This document shows, piece by piece, positions 20,014 to 29,073 of a stretch of 64,000 nucleotides of DNA. The notes beneath the pieces are model-generated. The model worked only from the letters and a program-made list of their open reading frames with translations. It had not been told where the DNA came from and searched no databases. Position numbers and translations under genes: made by a program. The stretch is from positions 62,001-126,000 of the forward strand of contig CBDFGT010000014.1 of NCBI GenBank assembly GCA_965247225.1, given 5' to 3'. This stretch comes from CBDFGT01 sp965247225 (GTDB lineage: Bacteria > Pseudomonadota > Alphaproteobacteria > Rhizobiales > Rhizobiaceae). Every line of letters starts with the position of its first letter. Position 1 is the stretch's first letter.

Positions 20014-20530
20014 TATGACCAGGGCCGTCAAGGCCATAGCTGCAGCGGCCTGCATCATGGCAACGGGCGCTGTTCTCACCTCATGCCAGGTACGCCCGCT
20101 TTATTCGCAAGCGCAACCCGGCGGATATACCCTGTCGCAAGTGGCATTTGCACCGGCAACAGACCGTCTGTCGCAACAAATCCGCAATAATCTGATTTTT
20201 ATGGCTGGAAATGGATCCGGCGAAAGCCAAAATCCTGTTTATGAGCTGGAATTGACCAATGTTAGCTCCGGAAACGGCGAGGTTCTGACGCAGGCAACTG
20301 GCTCTATTCTTCCGTCACGTTTGGCACTTTCTGCAACCTACGCCCTGAAAAGGGCGCAGGATGGTTCTGTTCTGCAGACCAGGTCCATATCTGTTGTTTC
20401 ACTTTTCGATTTGCCGGTGCAACAATTTGCCAAAATCCGCGCTATTCGTGATGCTGAGGACAGGGCAGCAAAGGAAGCCGCTGAACAAATACGCGCAGAC
20501 CTTGCCATCTATTTTGGAACCAGGGGGTAA
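20000..20530 (+). CDS. lptE: LPS assembly lipoprotein LptE
   Basis: 176 residues. The start at ATG 20000 has AAGGA six bases upstream and overlaps the leuS end. The N-terminus is a lipoprotein signal ending in the lipobox LTSC (about residue 29), followed by VRPLYS, typical of LptE. The protein plugs the LptD barrel in the outer membrane and delivers LPS. The leuS-lptE-holA order is common in proteobacteria; here a 268-bp structured element separates lptE from holA. Confidence 0.9.
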   Translation: MSSCDMTRAVKAIAAAACIMATGAVLTSCQVRPLYSQAQPGGYTLSQVAFAPATDRLSQQIRNNLIFMAGNGSGESQNPVYELELTNVSSGNGEVLTQATGSILPSRLALSATYALKRAQDGSVLQTRSISVVSLFDLPVQQFAKIRAIRDAEDRAAKEAAEQIRADLAIYFGTRG

Positions 20531-20800
20531 TACCAGATCTCGATGACAGGAAGCTGTTGCGTGGGACCGGAGGCCCTTATCCGACGAGGAGCATACCGCA
20601 GGGCGATGCTTCCGCATCGGTCGAGGATTGCGACAAGGTCGGTGAAGGAAATCCGGCCCATCCAAAGGACCGGGCGCTTGTGCCCTCCGGACATCGTCGA
20701 AAATCCGCGCCGGACCGATGGGTCCGACTATGGTTTTCTCCTCGCCGCGACCAAAATGGCTCCGGCGCAACCGGTTCCTGTCATCGGGATCTTGTATAAT
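20529..20800. repeat. Structured inverted-repeat element between lptE and holA
   Basis: The whole lptE-holA gap is bounded by imperfect inverted arms of about 60 bases: the left arm includes GATCTCGATGACAGGAA, and the reverse complement of the right arm reads GATCCCGATGACAGGAA; matching continues patchily through GTTGCG to CGAGGAG. Inside are small perfect hairpins: CGATGC-TTCC-GCATCG (20603-20618), GGGC...GCCC (20672-20685) and CGGACC-GATG-GGTCCG (20711-20726). No credible gene is encoded. It looks like a non-autonomous palindromic repeat of the RIME kind, but I could not compare it with other copies. Confidence 0.6.
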
Positions 20801-21842
20801 GTCTGAAATCAAGTCTCATGAGTTTGACAGTTTTCTCGAAAAATCTGCGCACCTCTATGATGTTTTTTTGATTTACGGACCGGACCGCGGTCTTGTGTCC
20901 GAGCGCGCAGTGCAGATTGCCAAAAAATCGGGAATTGCACTCGATGATGTCTTTGCCGTTATAAAGCTGGAAGCATCTGATCTGGCCAAAGACCCCGGGC
21001 GGCTGGCGGATGAAATGCAGGCAATCGGGTTGTTTGGCGGAAAAAGACTGATCTGGGTCAAGAATGCTGCAGGCGAGAAAAGCCTGCCGGATGCACTGAA
21101 ACTGGCAACCGGGCTTCCAGGTCATGATTCCATTCTCATCGTGGAAGCAGGTGATCTCAAAAAGACATCCTCTCTTCGCAAAATTGCAGAGGCAGAACGC
21201 AAAATTGCAGCTGTTCCATGCTACCAGGATGACAGCAGGAGCTTGAATGCATTGATCGATCAGACGCTTGCCCGGGAAAACCTCACCATAACCCCGGATG
21301 CACGACGTCTGTTGAGCGATGTTATAGGTGGCGACAGGATCGCCTCCCGCAATGAAATTCAAAAGCTCTGCCTGTATTGTCTCGGGGAAAGCAGAGTTGA
21401 AATGCACCATGTGACAGAAATTGTCGGTGATGCCAGTGCGATTTCTGTCGATGATGCGGTAGACGCTGTTCTTAACGGGGATTCAGATGGGTTATTGCAT
21501 GCGATTGAAAAAATATCTGCGTCCAAAATCTCTATTTTTCTGGTATTGCAGGCCTGTCTGAAGCAATTCCAGCTGATGGATTGCATGCGCGCCGAAATGG
21601 ACGAGAACAGATCGCAACCGGCACAGGTCATGATGACATTGGGCCGTCATCTCCATTACAAACGCAAACCTCTTGTAGAGACAGCGCTGCGCACATGGAG
21701 TGCTTCCGCAATTGCCCGCGAACTCGATCGCATGCAGGCAGCCATCTTGCAGTCGCGACAAAGACAGAGCCTTGAAGAAAGTATTGCGGTCCAAACCTTG
21801 CTGTCAATGACACTCCAGTCAGCACGCCAGACCCGCAAATAA
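20799..21842 (+). CDS. holA: DNA polymerase III delta subunit
   Basis: 347 residues from ATG 20799 (MSEIKSHEFDSFL, a typical family start). HolA opens the sliding clamp within the clamp loader. FLIYGPDRGLVSERA, the GLFGGKRLIWVKN strand and the helical C-terminal domain (ISIFLVLQACLKQFQLM) fit the family. The start codon sits at the right end of the lptE-holA element, so the element supplies all of the leader. The IS256-family element begins 8 bp after the stop. Confidence 0.9.
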   Translation: MSEIKSHEFDSFLEKSAHLYDVFLIYGPDRGLVSERAVQIAKKSGIALDDVFAVIKLEASDLAKDPGRLADEMQAIGLFGGKRLIWVKNAAGEKSLPDALKLATGLPGHDSILIVEAGDLKKTSSLRKIAEAERKIAAVPCYQDDSRSLNALIDQTLARENLTITPDARRLLSDVIGGDRIASRNEIQKLCLYCLGESRVEMHHVTEIVGDASAISVDDAVDAVLNGDSDGLLHAIEKISASKISIFLVLQACLKQFQLMDCMRAEMDENRSQPAQVMMTLGRHLHYKRKPLVETALRTWSASAIARELDRMQAAILQSRQRQSLEESIAVQTLLSMTLQSARQTRK

Positions 21843-21850
21843 CGACGCCT

Positions 21851-23275
21851 GTGGTCACGTCCCATCCCGTGGTGTAGGTTGCATAGGCCTTTCGCCGCTT
21901 GTGCGCGCCCTCATCCAGCGCTGCAGGACAAGCGGCGTTAGGGCGGTGGTCACCGGTTTTCTGTCAGAGTTTGGTTGCAAAACCCGAACCGACAAGGAAA
22001 CAACCGATGACCACAGACATTATGGACCTCCACGCCCTTCTGGAACAGACCGGCGACAGCAATTTTTTGAAAGAGATGATCGCCTTTGCAGCAAACCGGT
22101 TGATGGCGCTGGAAGTGGGTAGCCTGGCCGGTGCGGCCCATGGCGAGAAGAGCCCGGCGAGGCTTGCCCAACGCAACGGGTATCGGGACCGGGATTGGGA
22201 GACGCGGGCCGGAACCGTGGAGCTTCGCATCCCCAAACTGCGCAAGGGCAGCTATTTCCCAAGCTTTCTGGAGCCGCGCCGGATGGCGGAGAAGGCGCTG
22301 GTCGCCGTTATTCAGGAGGCCTATGTGCAGGGCATTTCGACGCGCTCGGTCGATGATCTGGTCAAGGCGATGGGCGGTAGCGGTATTTCCAAGAGTCAGG
22401 TCTCGCGGCTCTGCGAGGATATTGATGGCCGGGTGAACACCTTTCTCGACAGGCCAATTGAGGGAAACTGGCCCTATCTGTGGATTGATGCCACCTATGT
22501 GAAGGTGCGGCAGGAAGGCCGGATTGTCCCGGTTGCCGCCATTCTGGCCATCGGCGTCAATGCCGACGGGCGGCGCGAGGTTCTGGGGCTGGATATTGGC
22601 GCTTCGGAAGCGGCGACCTTCTGGACAGAGTTTCTGCGCAAGCTTGCACGCCGGGGCCTGCGCGGTGTCAAGCTGGTGATTTCGGATGCGCATGAGGGGA
22701 TCCGGGCTGCCGTTGAACGGGTCTTTAGCGCCACATGGCAGCGCTGCTGCGTGCATTTTATGCGCAATGCGCTGGCCCATGCAGGCAAAAGCGGCCGCCG
22801 GGTTGTCTCGGCCTATATCGCCACGGCATTCGCGCAGGACGATGCAAAGGAGGCGAAAACACAATGGCGCAGGGTGGCAGACCAGATGCGCAGCTCCGTG
22901 CCCAAACTGGCAAAGCTGATGGATGATGCTGAAGAGGATGTCCTGGCCTATATGAGCTTTCCAAAGGAGCACCGGGCCAAGCTGCGCTCGAACAATCCGA
23001 TTGAACGGCTAAACGGCGAGATCAAGCGGCGAACCGATGTCGTCGGTATATTCCCCAACGAGGCCGCCATCATCCGCCTTGTGGGCGCTTTGCTGCTGGA
23101 GCAGAACGACGAATGGGCTGTGCAACGGGCAAGATATATGACACTTGAAACCATGGCTCCATTGAGCAATAATCCCGTCACCAGCTTGCCAGCCGTGGCA
23201 AACTGACACAACCGGCAATGCCGGGAAACCGCGTGAACACGATGCAACCTACACCACGCCTCGGGACATGACCAC
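21851..23275 (+). mobile_element. IS256-family insertion sequence, intact
   Basis: 1,425 bp with 34-bp terminal inverted repeats at 21851-21884 and 23242-23275 (29 of 34 bases match; outer GTGGTCA, inner CGTGGTGTAGGTTGCAT). It encodes one complete transposase. It lies between the facing ends of holA and parB: 8 bp after one stop and 5 bp before the other. GCCT flanks both ends, but the 8- to 9-bp target duplication normal for the family is not seen. Confidence 0.92.
22007..23206 (+). CDS. IS256-family (Mutator-type) transposase
   Basis: 399 residues from ATG 22007, with AAGGA upstream. The catalytic triad can be placed at LWIDATYVKVRQ (first Asp), KLVISDAHEGIRAAV (second Asp) and NPIERLNGEIKRRTDVVGIFPN (Glu), with the family's CCVHFMRNAL motif between the second Asp and the Glu. 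There is no frameshift or stop, so the enzyme is probably active. The frame is open upstream to 21899 but without a ribosome-binding site. Confidence 0.95.
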   Translation: MTTDIMDLHALLEQTGDSNFLKEMIAFAANRLMALEVGSLAGAAHGEKSPARLAQRNGYRDRDWETRAGTVELRIPKLRKGSYFPSFLEPRRMAEKALVAVIQEAYVQGISTRSVDDLVKAMGGSGISKSQVSRLCEDIDGRVNTFLDRPIEGNWPYLWIDATYVKVRQEGRIVPVAAILAIGVNADGRREVLGLDIGASEAATFWTEFLRKLARRGLRGVKLVISDAHEGIRAAVERVFSATWQRCCVHFMRNALAHAGKSGRRVVSAYIATAFAQDDAKEAKTQWRRVADQMRSSVPKLAKLMDDAEEDVLAYMSFPKEHRAKLRSNNPIERLNGEIKRRTDVVGIFPNEAAIIRLVGALLLEQNDEWAVQRARYMTLETMAPLSNNPVTSLPAVAN

Positions 23276-23280
23276 GCCTG

Positions 23281-24183
23281 TCAGCGCCGCTCCAGCAGGC
23301 GGCAGATTTCTTCAAGCTGTTCAAGCGTAGTGTAGGCAATGCGAACCTGGCCACCACCCTGTTTGTGATTGATCGTCACATCAAGACCGAGACTGTCTGA
23401 AAGGGTCCGTTCCAAGGCCAGAGTGTCAGCATCTTTTCGCACGACATCAATTTTGTTAGCCGGATTCTTCAGGTTGTTCTGCGCCTTGATATCATTCTGT
23501 GCCAATCGCTCTGTATCACGCACGGAAAGACCTTTGCTGACAACGGTCTGGGCAAGAGCGGCAGGATTGGACGTTGGAATCAGCGCACGCGCATGACCGG
23601 CCGAAAGATTACCGGCTGAAACAAGATCCCGCACAGGCTCTGGCAATTTCAACAGGCGCAGGCTGTTGGCAACATGGCTGCGACTTTTTCCAATGATTTC
23701 ACCGAGATCATTCTGGGTATAACCATGCTCGGCAATCAGCAACTCATACCCTTGCGCCTCTTCAAGAGGGTTAAGATCCGCGCGCTGAACATTCTCGACA
23801 ATCGCAATTTCAAGTGCTGTCCGGTCATCAACATTGCGTACGATCACAGGAATTTGCGGGAAACCGGCAAGCTGGGCGGCACGCCAGCGACGTTCCCCTG
23901 CAATAATCTCATAGCGGTCGTTGGCAACTGTCCGCACGACAACCGGCTGGACAATACCATGCTGCCTTATGGAAGCCGCAAGATCCTGAAGATCGGATTC
24001 CAGAAAGTTCTTGCGAGGATTCTTGGGGTTACGGACCACAAATTCAATAGGAACCTGACGATCCGCACTGATCGTAGATACTGGCGCGTTGGCAGGAAAC
24101 GGCTGATCCATTTCACCGATCAGTGCAGCCAGTCCACGACCCAGACGTCGCTTGGAGATATCATCGCTCATCATCGCACTCAT
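23281..24183 (-). CDS. parB: Chromosome-partitioning protein ParB
   Basis: 300 residues. KRRLGRGLAALIGE at the N-terminus is the ParA-interacting peptide; the CTPase fold carries NPRKNF and GERRWRAAQLAG (about 98-110); a helix-turn-helix (GYTQNDLGEIIGKSRSHVANSLRLL) reads parS; the C-terminal dimerisation domain ends in LEEICRLLERR. It binds the parS sites listed here and forms the ParABS system with the upstream parA, 23 bp away. Three close ATG codons make the exact start uncertain. Confidence 0.96.
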   Translation of the reverse strand: MSAMMSDDISKRRLGRGLAALIGEMDQPFPANAPVSTISADRQVPIEFVVRNPKNPRKNFLESDLQDLAASIRQHGIVQPVVVRTVANDRYEIIAGERRWRAAQLAGFPQIPVIVRNVDDRTALEIAIVENVQRADLNPLEEAQGYELLIAEHGYTQNDLGEIIGKSRSHVANSLRLLKLPEPVRDLVSAGNLSAGHARALIPTSNPAALAQTVVSKGLSVRDTERLAQNDIKAQNNLKNPANKIDVVRKDADTLALERTLSDSLGLDVTINHKQGGGQVRIAYTTLEQLEEICRLLERR

Positions 24184-24206
24184 TTTACATTTCGATACCG
24201 AAACAG

Positions 24207-25001
24207 TTAGGCCGCTTTCCGTTGGCGTTCCCGTTGAATCACTTCAGAGGCCAGCTGCAGATAGGCTTGGCTGCCTGAACATTTCAAATCATACAGAATA
24301 GCAGGTTTGCCATAAGACGGCGCTTCGGACACACGGACATTACGCGGTATCAATGTGTGGTAGACCTTGTCCCCCAGATGCGTTCGCACATCATTGACAA
24401 CTTGCTGCGCAAGATTGTTGCGCGAATCAAACATCGTCAGCACGATACCCTGAATATCCAGTTGCGGATTGACACTTTGCCTTACCTGATCAACAGTTTC
24501 AAGCAATTGGCTCAAACCTTCAAGTGCGAAAAACTCGCATTGCAAAGGCACAAGGACCGAATGGGCCGCCGCCATTGCATTCATAGTCAGCAAATTGAAA
24601 CTCGGCGGGCAATCCACGAGAATGTAGTTATAGGCAAGAGCCCCGGTACCGGACAGCGCCTGCTTCAATCTGAACACGCGATTGCTTTCGCGGGATATCT
24701 CCATCTCGACCCCGAGCAAATCCATCGTCGAAGGAATGATCGAAAGGTTGGGCACAACCGTCTCCAGGGCCACCTCGGCCACACCATGTGTGCCGATCAA
24801 AAGTTCGTAGGATGAAAGCTTTCTGTCACGACGATTGATACCCAAACCGGTGCTGGCATTGCCTTGAGGGTCAAGATCCACGATCAGAACCTTTTCACCG
24901 ATAGCCGCCAGCGCAGTGGCAAGATTGATCGCAGTGGTCGTTTTTCCCACACCGCCCTTTTGATTGGCAACAGTAATGATCCGATGTCTCGAAAATGTCA
25001 T
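24207..25001 (-). CDS. parA: Chromosome-partitioning ATPase ParA
   Basis: 264 residues from ATG 25001; a GTG at 25010 is possible, but its bases can serve as the AGGTG ribosome-binding site of the ATG. The deviant Walker A motif KGGVGKTTTAINLA (about residue 15), VLIVDLDPQGNASTGLG and YILVDCPPSFNLLT identify a ParA/Soj ATPase that moves ParB-parS complexes to the new pole. It lies 18 bp downstream of rsmG, in an mnmG-rsmG-parA-parB run. Confidence 0.97.
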   Translation of the reverse strand: MTFSRHRIITVANQKGGVGKTTTAINLATALAAIGEKVLIVDLDPQGNASTGLGINRRDRKLSSYELLIGTHGVAEVALETVVPNLSIIPSTMDLLGVEMEISRESNRVFRLKQALSGTGALAYNYILVDCPPSFNLLTMNAMAAAHSVLVPLQCEFFALEGLSQLLETVDQVRQSVNPQLDIQGIVLTMFDSRNNLAQQVVNDVRTHLGDKVYHTLIPRNVRVSEAPSYGKPAILYDLKCSGSQAYLQLASEVIQRERQRKAA

Positions 25002-25019
25002 TTTACGCACCTGATCCTG

Positions 25020-25667
25020 CTATATCTTTGAATGTAAATGATGGATTTCAAGAATGACGGAGTCTTCGTCAACTGCACTTTCATGTTTTAGCAGATCGTA
25101 CTGCCAGCGCCTATCGGCAATTGCGATCTCATGTGCATAATCCCGACCTTTGTGTAAAAATAGCTTCAGGTCCGCATTGGACAGGGACCATGGCTTCACA
25201 TAGTCAAACAACCCGTCCAGATCGGTGAGCGCACGTGCCGAAACACAGTCAACCCTTGGAATTTTTGTTACCGCCTCTTCTATTCTCACCGGATAGACCG
25301 TTCCCCGCGCACCGGTTTCGGCCAGCGCTACACGTAAAAATGCAGCCTTCTTATGGTTGCTTTCCACAAGATGAACCCAGCCATCTCCAGTTTCAGCCAA
25401 AAATATTGCTGTTATGATGCCTGGAAACCCGCCACCGCTTCCAAGATCCACCCATTGACGCGCCTCCGGCAAGATTTGAAAAATTTGCGCACTGTCGGCG
25501 ATATGACGGTTCCAGACATCTCCCAGCGTCGAGGGTGCAACAAGATTGATGGTTTTTGCCCACTTTAGAAACAGTTCAGAAAAACATGTCAGTCTCTGCT
25601 GTGTTTCACGTGAAACACGCAGGCCGTTCAGTACCAGGGTCTGACTCGCAGGAATAGAATTCATCAT
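25020..25667 (-). CDS. rsmG: 16S rRNA (guanine-N7) methyltransferase RsmG
   Basis: 215 residues; methylates G527 of 16S rRNA. WVDLGSGGGFPGIITAIF is the SAM motif; HLVESNHKKAAFLR and VSARAL follow as in the family. The ATG at 25667 overlaps the mnmG stop (ATGA), giving translational coupling. Codons for RVSRET near residue 17 are made by a perfect parS site. Confidence 0.95.
   Translation of the reverse strand: MMNSIPASQTLVLNGLRVSRETQQRLTCFSELFLKWAKTINLVAPSTLGDVWNRHIADSAQIFQILPEARQWVDLGSGGGFPGIITAIFLAETGDGWVHLVESNHKKAAFLRVALAETGARGTVYPVRIEEAVTKIPRVDCVSARALTDLDGLFDYVKPWSLSNADLKLFLHKGRDYAHEIAIADRRWQYDLLKHESAVDEDSVILEIHHLHSKI
25602..25617. promoter_or_regulatory. parS site, perfect 16-bp palindrome, inside rsmG
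   Basis: TGTTTCACGTGAAACA, identical to the conserved bacterial parS palindrome, embedded in the rsmG coding sequence about 6.7 kb left of the origin. Confidence 0.93.
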
Positions 25668-27544
25668 GCGGAAACTCTCGTTACAGTGTCCACTTTCTTT
25701 AACCACACCAGCAAGAGGGCGATGGCCGCAGGTGTCATACCCTCAATACGCTTTGCCTGAAATACATTTTCTGGTCTGACACTTGATAACTTTGATTTAA
25801 GCTCATTTGACAGGCCGGCAAGCTGTGAATAATCGAAATCCGAAGGAATGGACCGGTTCTCTTCCTTCAGACTGATGGAAATATCAGCCGACTGCCTGCT
25901 GAGATAGACAGAGTAAGAGGCCTCTATGCACAGCGCCTGAGCAGTTTTATCATCAATCTGGTTCAGATCCGGCCAGACAGAGGCCAATTGTGAAAGTGTC
26001 ATATCTGGATAAGACAACAGATCAAAGGCAGACCGTCTCTGACCATCCTGATTGATCTTCAACCCGACATTCTGTGCCTCGGTCGGCGTCAGAACCTTGG
26101 ACTTCAACAGTGCACGCCCTGCAATCAGTTGTCTCTGGTAGGATTCAAACTTCTGCCGGCGGTCAGGGCTGACAATACCCCATTCCAAGGCATCCGGTGT
26201 CAGTCGAACATCTGCATTGTCTGCGCGCAAGGAAAGGCGGTATTCCGCCCTGGATGTGAACATGCGGTAGGGTTCGGAAATACCTGTATGAACCAGATCG
26301 TCAACCATCACACCAATATAAGACCGGGTTCTGCTGAATAGTATCGGAGCCGAATCGGATGCAACACGTGCAGCATTGAGACCAGCGACCATTCCCTGCG
26401 CCGCCGCTTCCTCATAACCCGTTGTGCCATTGATCTGACCGGCAAGGAAAAGGCCCATCACATTGCGTAATTGCAGGGAAGCAGTCAGCTCACGGGGATC
26501 TATATGATCGTACTCGATAGCATAAGCGGGCTGAAGAATTTTTACATCCTCCAGGCCGTAAATTGTCCGGATAAAGGCTTCCTGAACATTTTCAGGCAAT
26601 GAGGTCGATATGCCATTAGGATAAACCGTGTGATCATCCAGACCTTCAGGCTCCAGAAATATCTGATGCCCGTCGCGTTCACCAAATTTTACAATCTTGT
26701 CTTCGATGGACGGACAATACCGTGGTCCAACACCTTCAATCTGGCCGGAATACATCGCTGAAAGATGCACATTCTCCTGAATGATCTTGTGTGTCGCTGC
26801 ATTTGTGCGGGTGATGCCACAATCAATCTGCGGTACCGTAATTTGATCGGTCATGAATGAAAATGGAATGGGGTCTTCGTCGGCAGATTGTTTATCCAGG
26901 ATATCCCAATGTATACTGCGCCCATCGAGTCGGGCAGGTGTCCCTGTTTTCAGGCGACCCATTTTCAGACCAAGCCTGTTAAAGGTCGCTGAAAGACCGA
27001 CAGATGGCGCTTCTCCCATACGCCCGGCGGAAAAACGTCTGGATCCTATATGAATCAGGCCTCGAAGGAACGTTCCTGTCGTTACGACAACCGCGCCACA
27101 GGTAAACAGGCGACCATCTGACAGGATTACGCCACCGACCCGGTGATCACGTATTTCAAGATCAAAGACATCACCCTCAACAACTGACAGGTTCGCCGTT
27201 GCCCCGATTTCGTGTAGCATAGCTTGCCGATAGAGTTTCCGGTCAGCCTGGGTTCGTGGGCCGCGGACAGCTGGTCCTTTGCGACGGTTCAGCATCCGGA
27301 ACTGAATGCCAGATACATCGGCGACCCTGCCCATCAGACCGTCAAGAGCATCAATTTCACGAACCAGATGGCCTTTTCCCAAGCCTCCAATGGCCGGATT
27401 GCAGGACATGGTTCCGATTGTATCACGCCTGTGTGTTATCAACGCGGTTTTGGCACCGCTGCGCGCGGATGCACTGGCCGCTTCACAGCCCGCATGTCCA
27501 CCGCCTATAACAATGACATCATACAGATTACATTCATTCATCAT
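25664..27544 (-). CDS. mnmG: tRNA uridine-5-carboxymethylaminomethyl modification enzyme MnmG
   Basis: 626 residues from ATG 27544. The FAD-binding VIVIGGGHAGCEAA at the N-terminus, the SCNPAIGGLGKGHLVREIDALDG segment and GQINGTTGYEEAAAQG are diagnostic. Together with MnmE it installs the cmnm5 group at U34 of several tRNAs. mnmE is the next gene upstream, 63 bp away, and the gap holds a perfect parS. The downstream gene rsmG overlaps by 4 bases. Confidence 0.97.
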   Translation of the reverse strand: MMNECNLYDVIVIGGGHAGCEAASASARSGAKTALITHRRDTIGTMSCNPAIGGLGKGHLVREIDALDGLMGRVADVSGIQFRMLNRRKGPAVRGPRTQADRKLYRQAMLHEIGATANLSVVEGDVFDLEIRDHRVGGVILSDGRLFTCGAVVVTTGTFLRGLIHIGSRRFSAGRMGEAPSVGLSATFNRLGLKMGRLKTGTPARLDGRSIHWDILDKQSADEDPIPFSFMTDQITVPQIDCGITRTNAATHKIIQENVHLSAMYSGQIEGVGPRYCPSIEDKIVKFGERDGHQIFLEPEGLDDHTVYPNGISTSLPENVQEAFIRTIYGLEDVKILQPAYAIEYDHIDPRELTASLQLRNVMGLFLAGQINGTTGYEEAAAQGMVAGLNAARVASDSAPILFSRTRSYIGVMVDDLVHTGISEPYRMFTSRAEYRLSLRADNADVRLTPDALEWGIVSPDRRQKFESYQRQLIAGRALLKSKVLTPTEAQNVGLKINQDGQRRSAFDLLSYPDMTLSQLASVWPDLNQIDDKTAQALCIEASYSVYLSRQSADISISLKEENRSIPSDFDYSQLAGLSNELKSKLSSVRPENVFQAKRIEGMTPAAIALLLVWLKKVDTVTRVSA

Positions 27545-27564
27545 TACTGCCACCAAATGCCACG

Positions 27565-27580
27565 TGTTTCACGTGAAACA
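27565..27580. promoter_or_regulatory. parS site, perfect 16-bp palindrome, between mnmE and mnmG
   Basis: TGTTTCACGTGAAACA in the 63-bp mnmE-mnmG gap, about 4.7 kb left of the origin; 20 bp upstream of the mnmG start. Confidence 0.95.
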
Positions 27581-27607
27581 CTTCAAAGGACTCTCAATTC
27601 GGGAATC

Positions 27608-28933
27608 CTACTTTCCAATGCAAAATCGCGAGAAAATATGCCCCAACAGCATATCTGCGTCGACTTTACCGGTAATACGTCCTATACAATCCGCTGCAAC
27701 TCTCAAATATTCAGACCTGATTGCAAGATCGGCAGAATTAAGATCGGTAGCGAATCGAATATATTCATTGCATTCTTTCAGCAAACCAATCTGTCTGTCA
27801 CGACCAACAATCATCGACCCTGAATTTTCAAATTCAGCTTTCAAATTTGCGTGAATTTGTTTCAGTAGCGAATCGAGTCCTTCGCCTGTCTTTGTCGATA
27901 CGACCATATCAAACGCAGCAGATTCATTAACAGCGCCGAGATCAGACTTTGTCCTGATATGATACACTTTCCGGTTTTCAGCAGAAAGTCCGTCAGGCAG
28001 AACCTCTTGATCATCATCAGAAAGCCACAAAACAACGTCGGAACGCTCAATTGCAAGATGTGCCCGCCTTATGCCTTCTGATTCAATCCTGTCTTCCGTT
28101 TCACGCATACCTGCCGTATCATAGAACCGCACCAAAAATCCATCCAGATTTACATCGACAGACAACACGTCGCGTGTTGTGCCCGGCACATCACTGACAA
28201 TGGCCAGATCTCTGGCCGCAATAGCATTGAGCAAACTCGACTTTCCGGAATTAGGCCGACCTGCAATCACCACTTTCAGGCCATCCCGAACAATTTCACC
28301 CATACGATGTCCGGATAGGGCCGAGGTGATCTCTTCTGACAAAAGTTCCATGTCTTTCCAGACGTGATCCGAAACGGACCCTGGAACATCCCCTTCATCT
28401 GAAAAATCAAGCTCCGCCTCGATCATCGCCCGCGCAAAGGTCAAACGATCCGCCCATGCCTCGTATTGCCGGCTTATGCCAGAACCGGTTTGCTCTATTG
28501 CCAGCCGACGCTGCATCTCAGTCTCGGCTGACAGCAGATCTGAAAGGCCTTCAATCTGAACAAGATCAAGCTTGCCATTTTCAAAGGCACGCTGGCTGAA
28601 CTCACCGGCAAGTGCCGGTCGCAAGGCAGGAAACGAAGCAAGTTCATCCAGCAACGCGGAAACGACAGCCTTGCCACCATGAAGGTGAAATTCTGCGCAG
28701 TCTTCGCCTGTAAATGTCCTGGGCCCGGCAAACCAGAGAACAAGACCCTGATCTATCATCAGCCCGTTGCGGCTCCGAATCGTTTTTAGACGCGCCAGAC
28801 GTTCCGCCGGAAGCGCACCACACAATTGCAACACAACATCAGATGAGGAAGGCCCGCTGACACGCACAACTGCCACACCTGCGGGCAAAGCGCCACTCGA
28901 GAGCGCATAAATCGTATCTTTGCTTTGCAACAT
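27608..28933 (-). CDS. mnmE: tRNA modification GTPase MnmE
   Basis: 441 residues. An N-terminal THF-binding domain (IYALSSGALPAGVAVVRVSG) and a helical domain surround a G domain with GRPNSGKSSLLNA (G1, about 225), DVPGTTRD (G2) and DTAGMRETEDRIE (G3). It ends with the family-specific CIGK, whose cysteine is part of the C-x-G-K motif. Partner of MnmG in wobble uridine modification. Confidence 0.97.
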   Translation of the reverse strand: MLQSKDTIYALSSGALPAGVAVVRVSGPSSSDVVLQLCGALPAERLARLKTIRSRNGLMIDQGLVLWFAGPRTFTGEDCAEFHLHGGKAVVSALLDELASFPALRPALAGEFSQRAFENGKLDLVQIEGLSDLLSAETEMQRRLAIEQTGSGISRQYEAWADRLTFARAMIEAELDFSDEGDVPGSVSDHVWKDMELLSEEITSALSGHRMGEIVRDGLKVVIAGRPNSGKSSLLNAIAARDLAIVSDVPGTTRDVLSVDVNLDGFLVRFYDTAGMRETEDRIESEGIRRAHLAIERSDVVLWLSDDDQEVLPDGLSAENRKVYHIRTKSDLGAVNESAAFDMVVSTKTGEGLDSLLKQIHANLKAEFENSGSMIVGRDRQIGLLKECNEYIRFATDLNSADLAIRSEYLRVAADCIGRITGKVDADMLLGHIFSRFCIGK

Positions 28934-29073
28934 TATACGCCCTCACGCACAGTGTGAATGTTTGTACCAAAGAAAAGCGCCACATCTCCCGTGGAAACGC
29001 AGCGCTTTCTCAAAGCATAATACCAGTGATATGGCGATCTTGCGCAATTGCCAAATTGAATCCGGCTAATAAA

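Noticed and set aside
20399..20812. Open frames inside the lptE-holA element (including one reading toward lptE)
   Set aside because: They cross the palindromic arms and hairpins and overlap lptE; the structure explains the sequence better than a protein.
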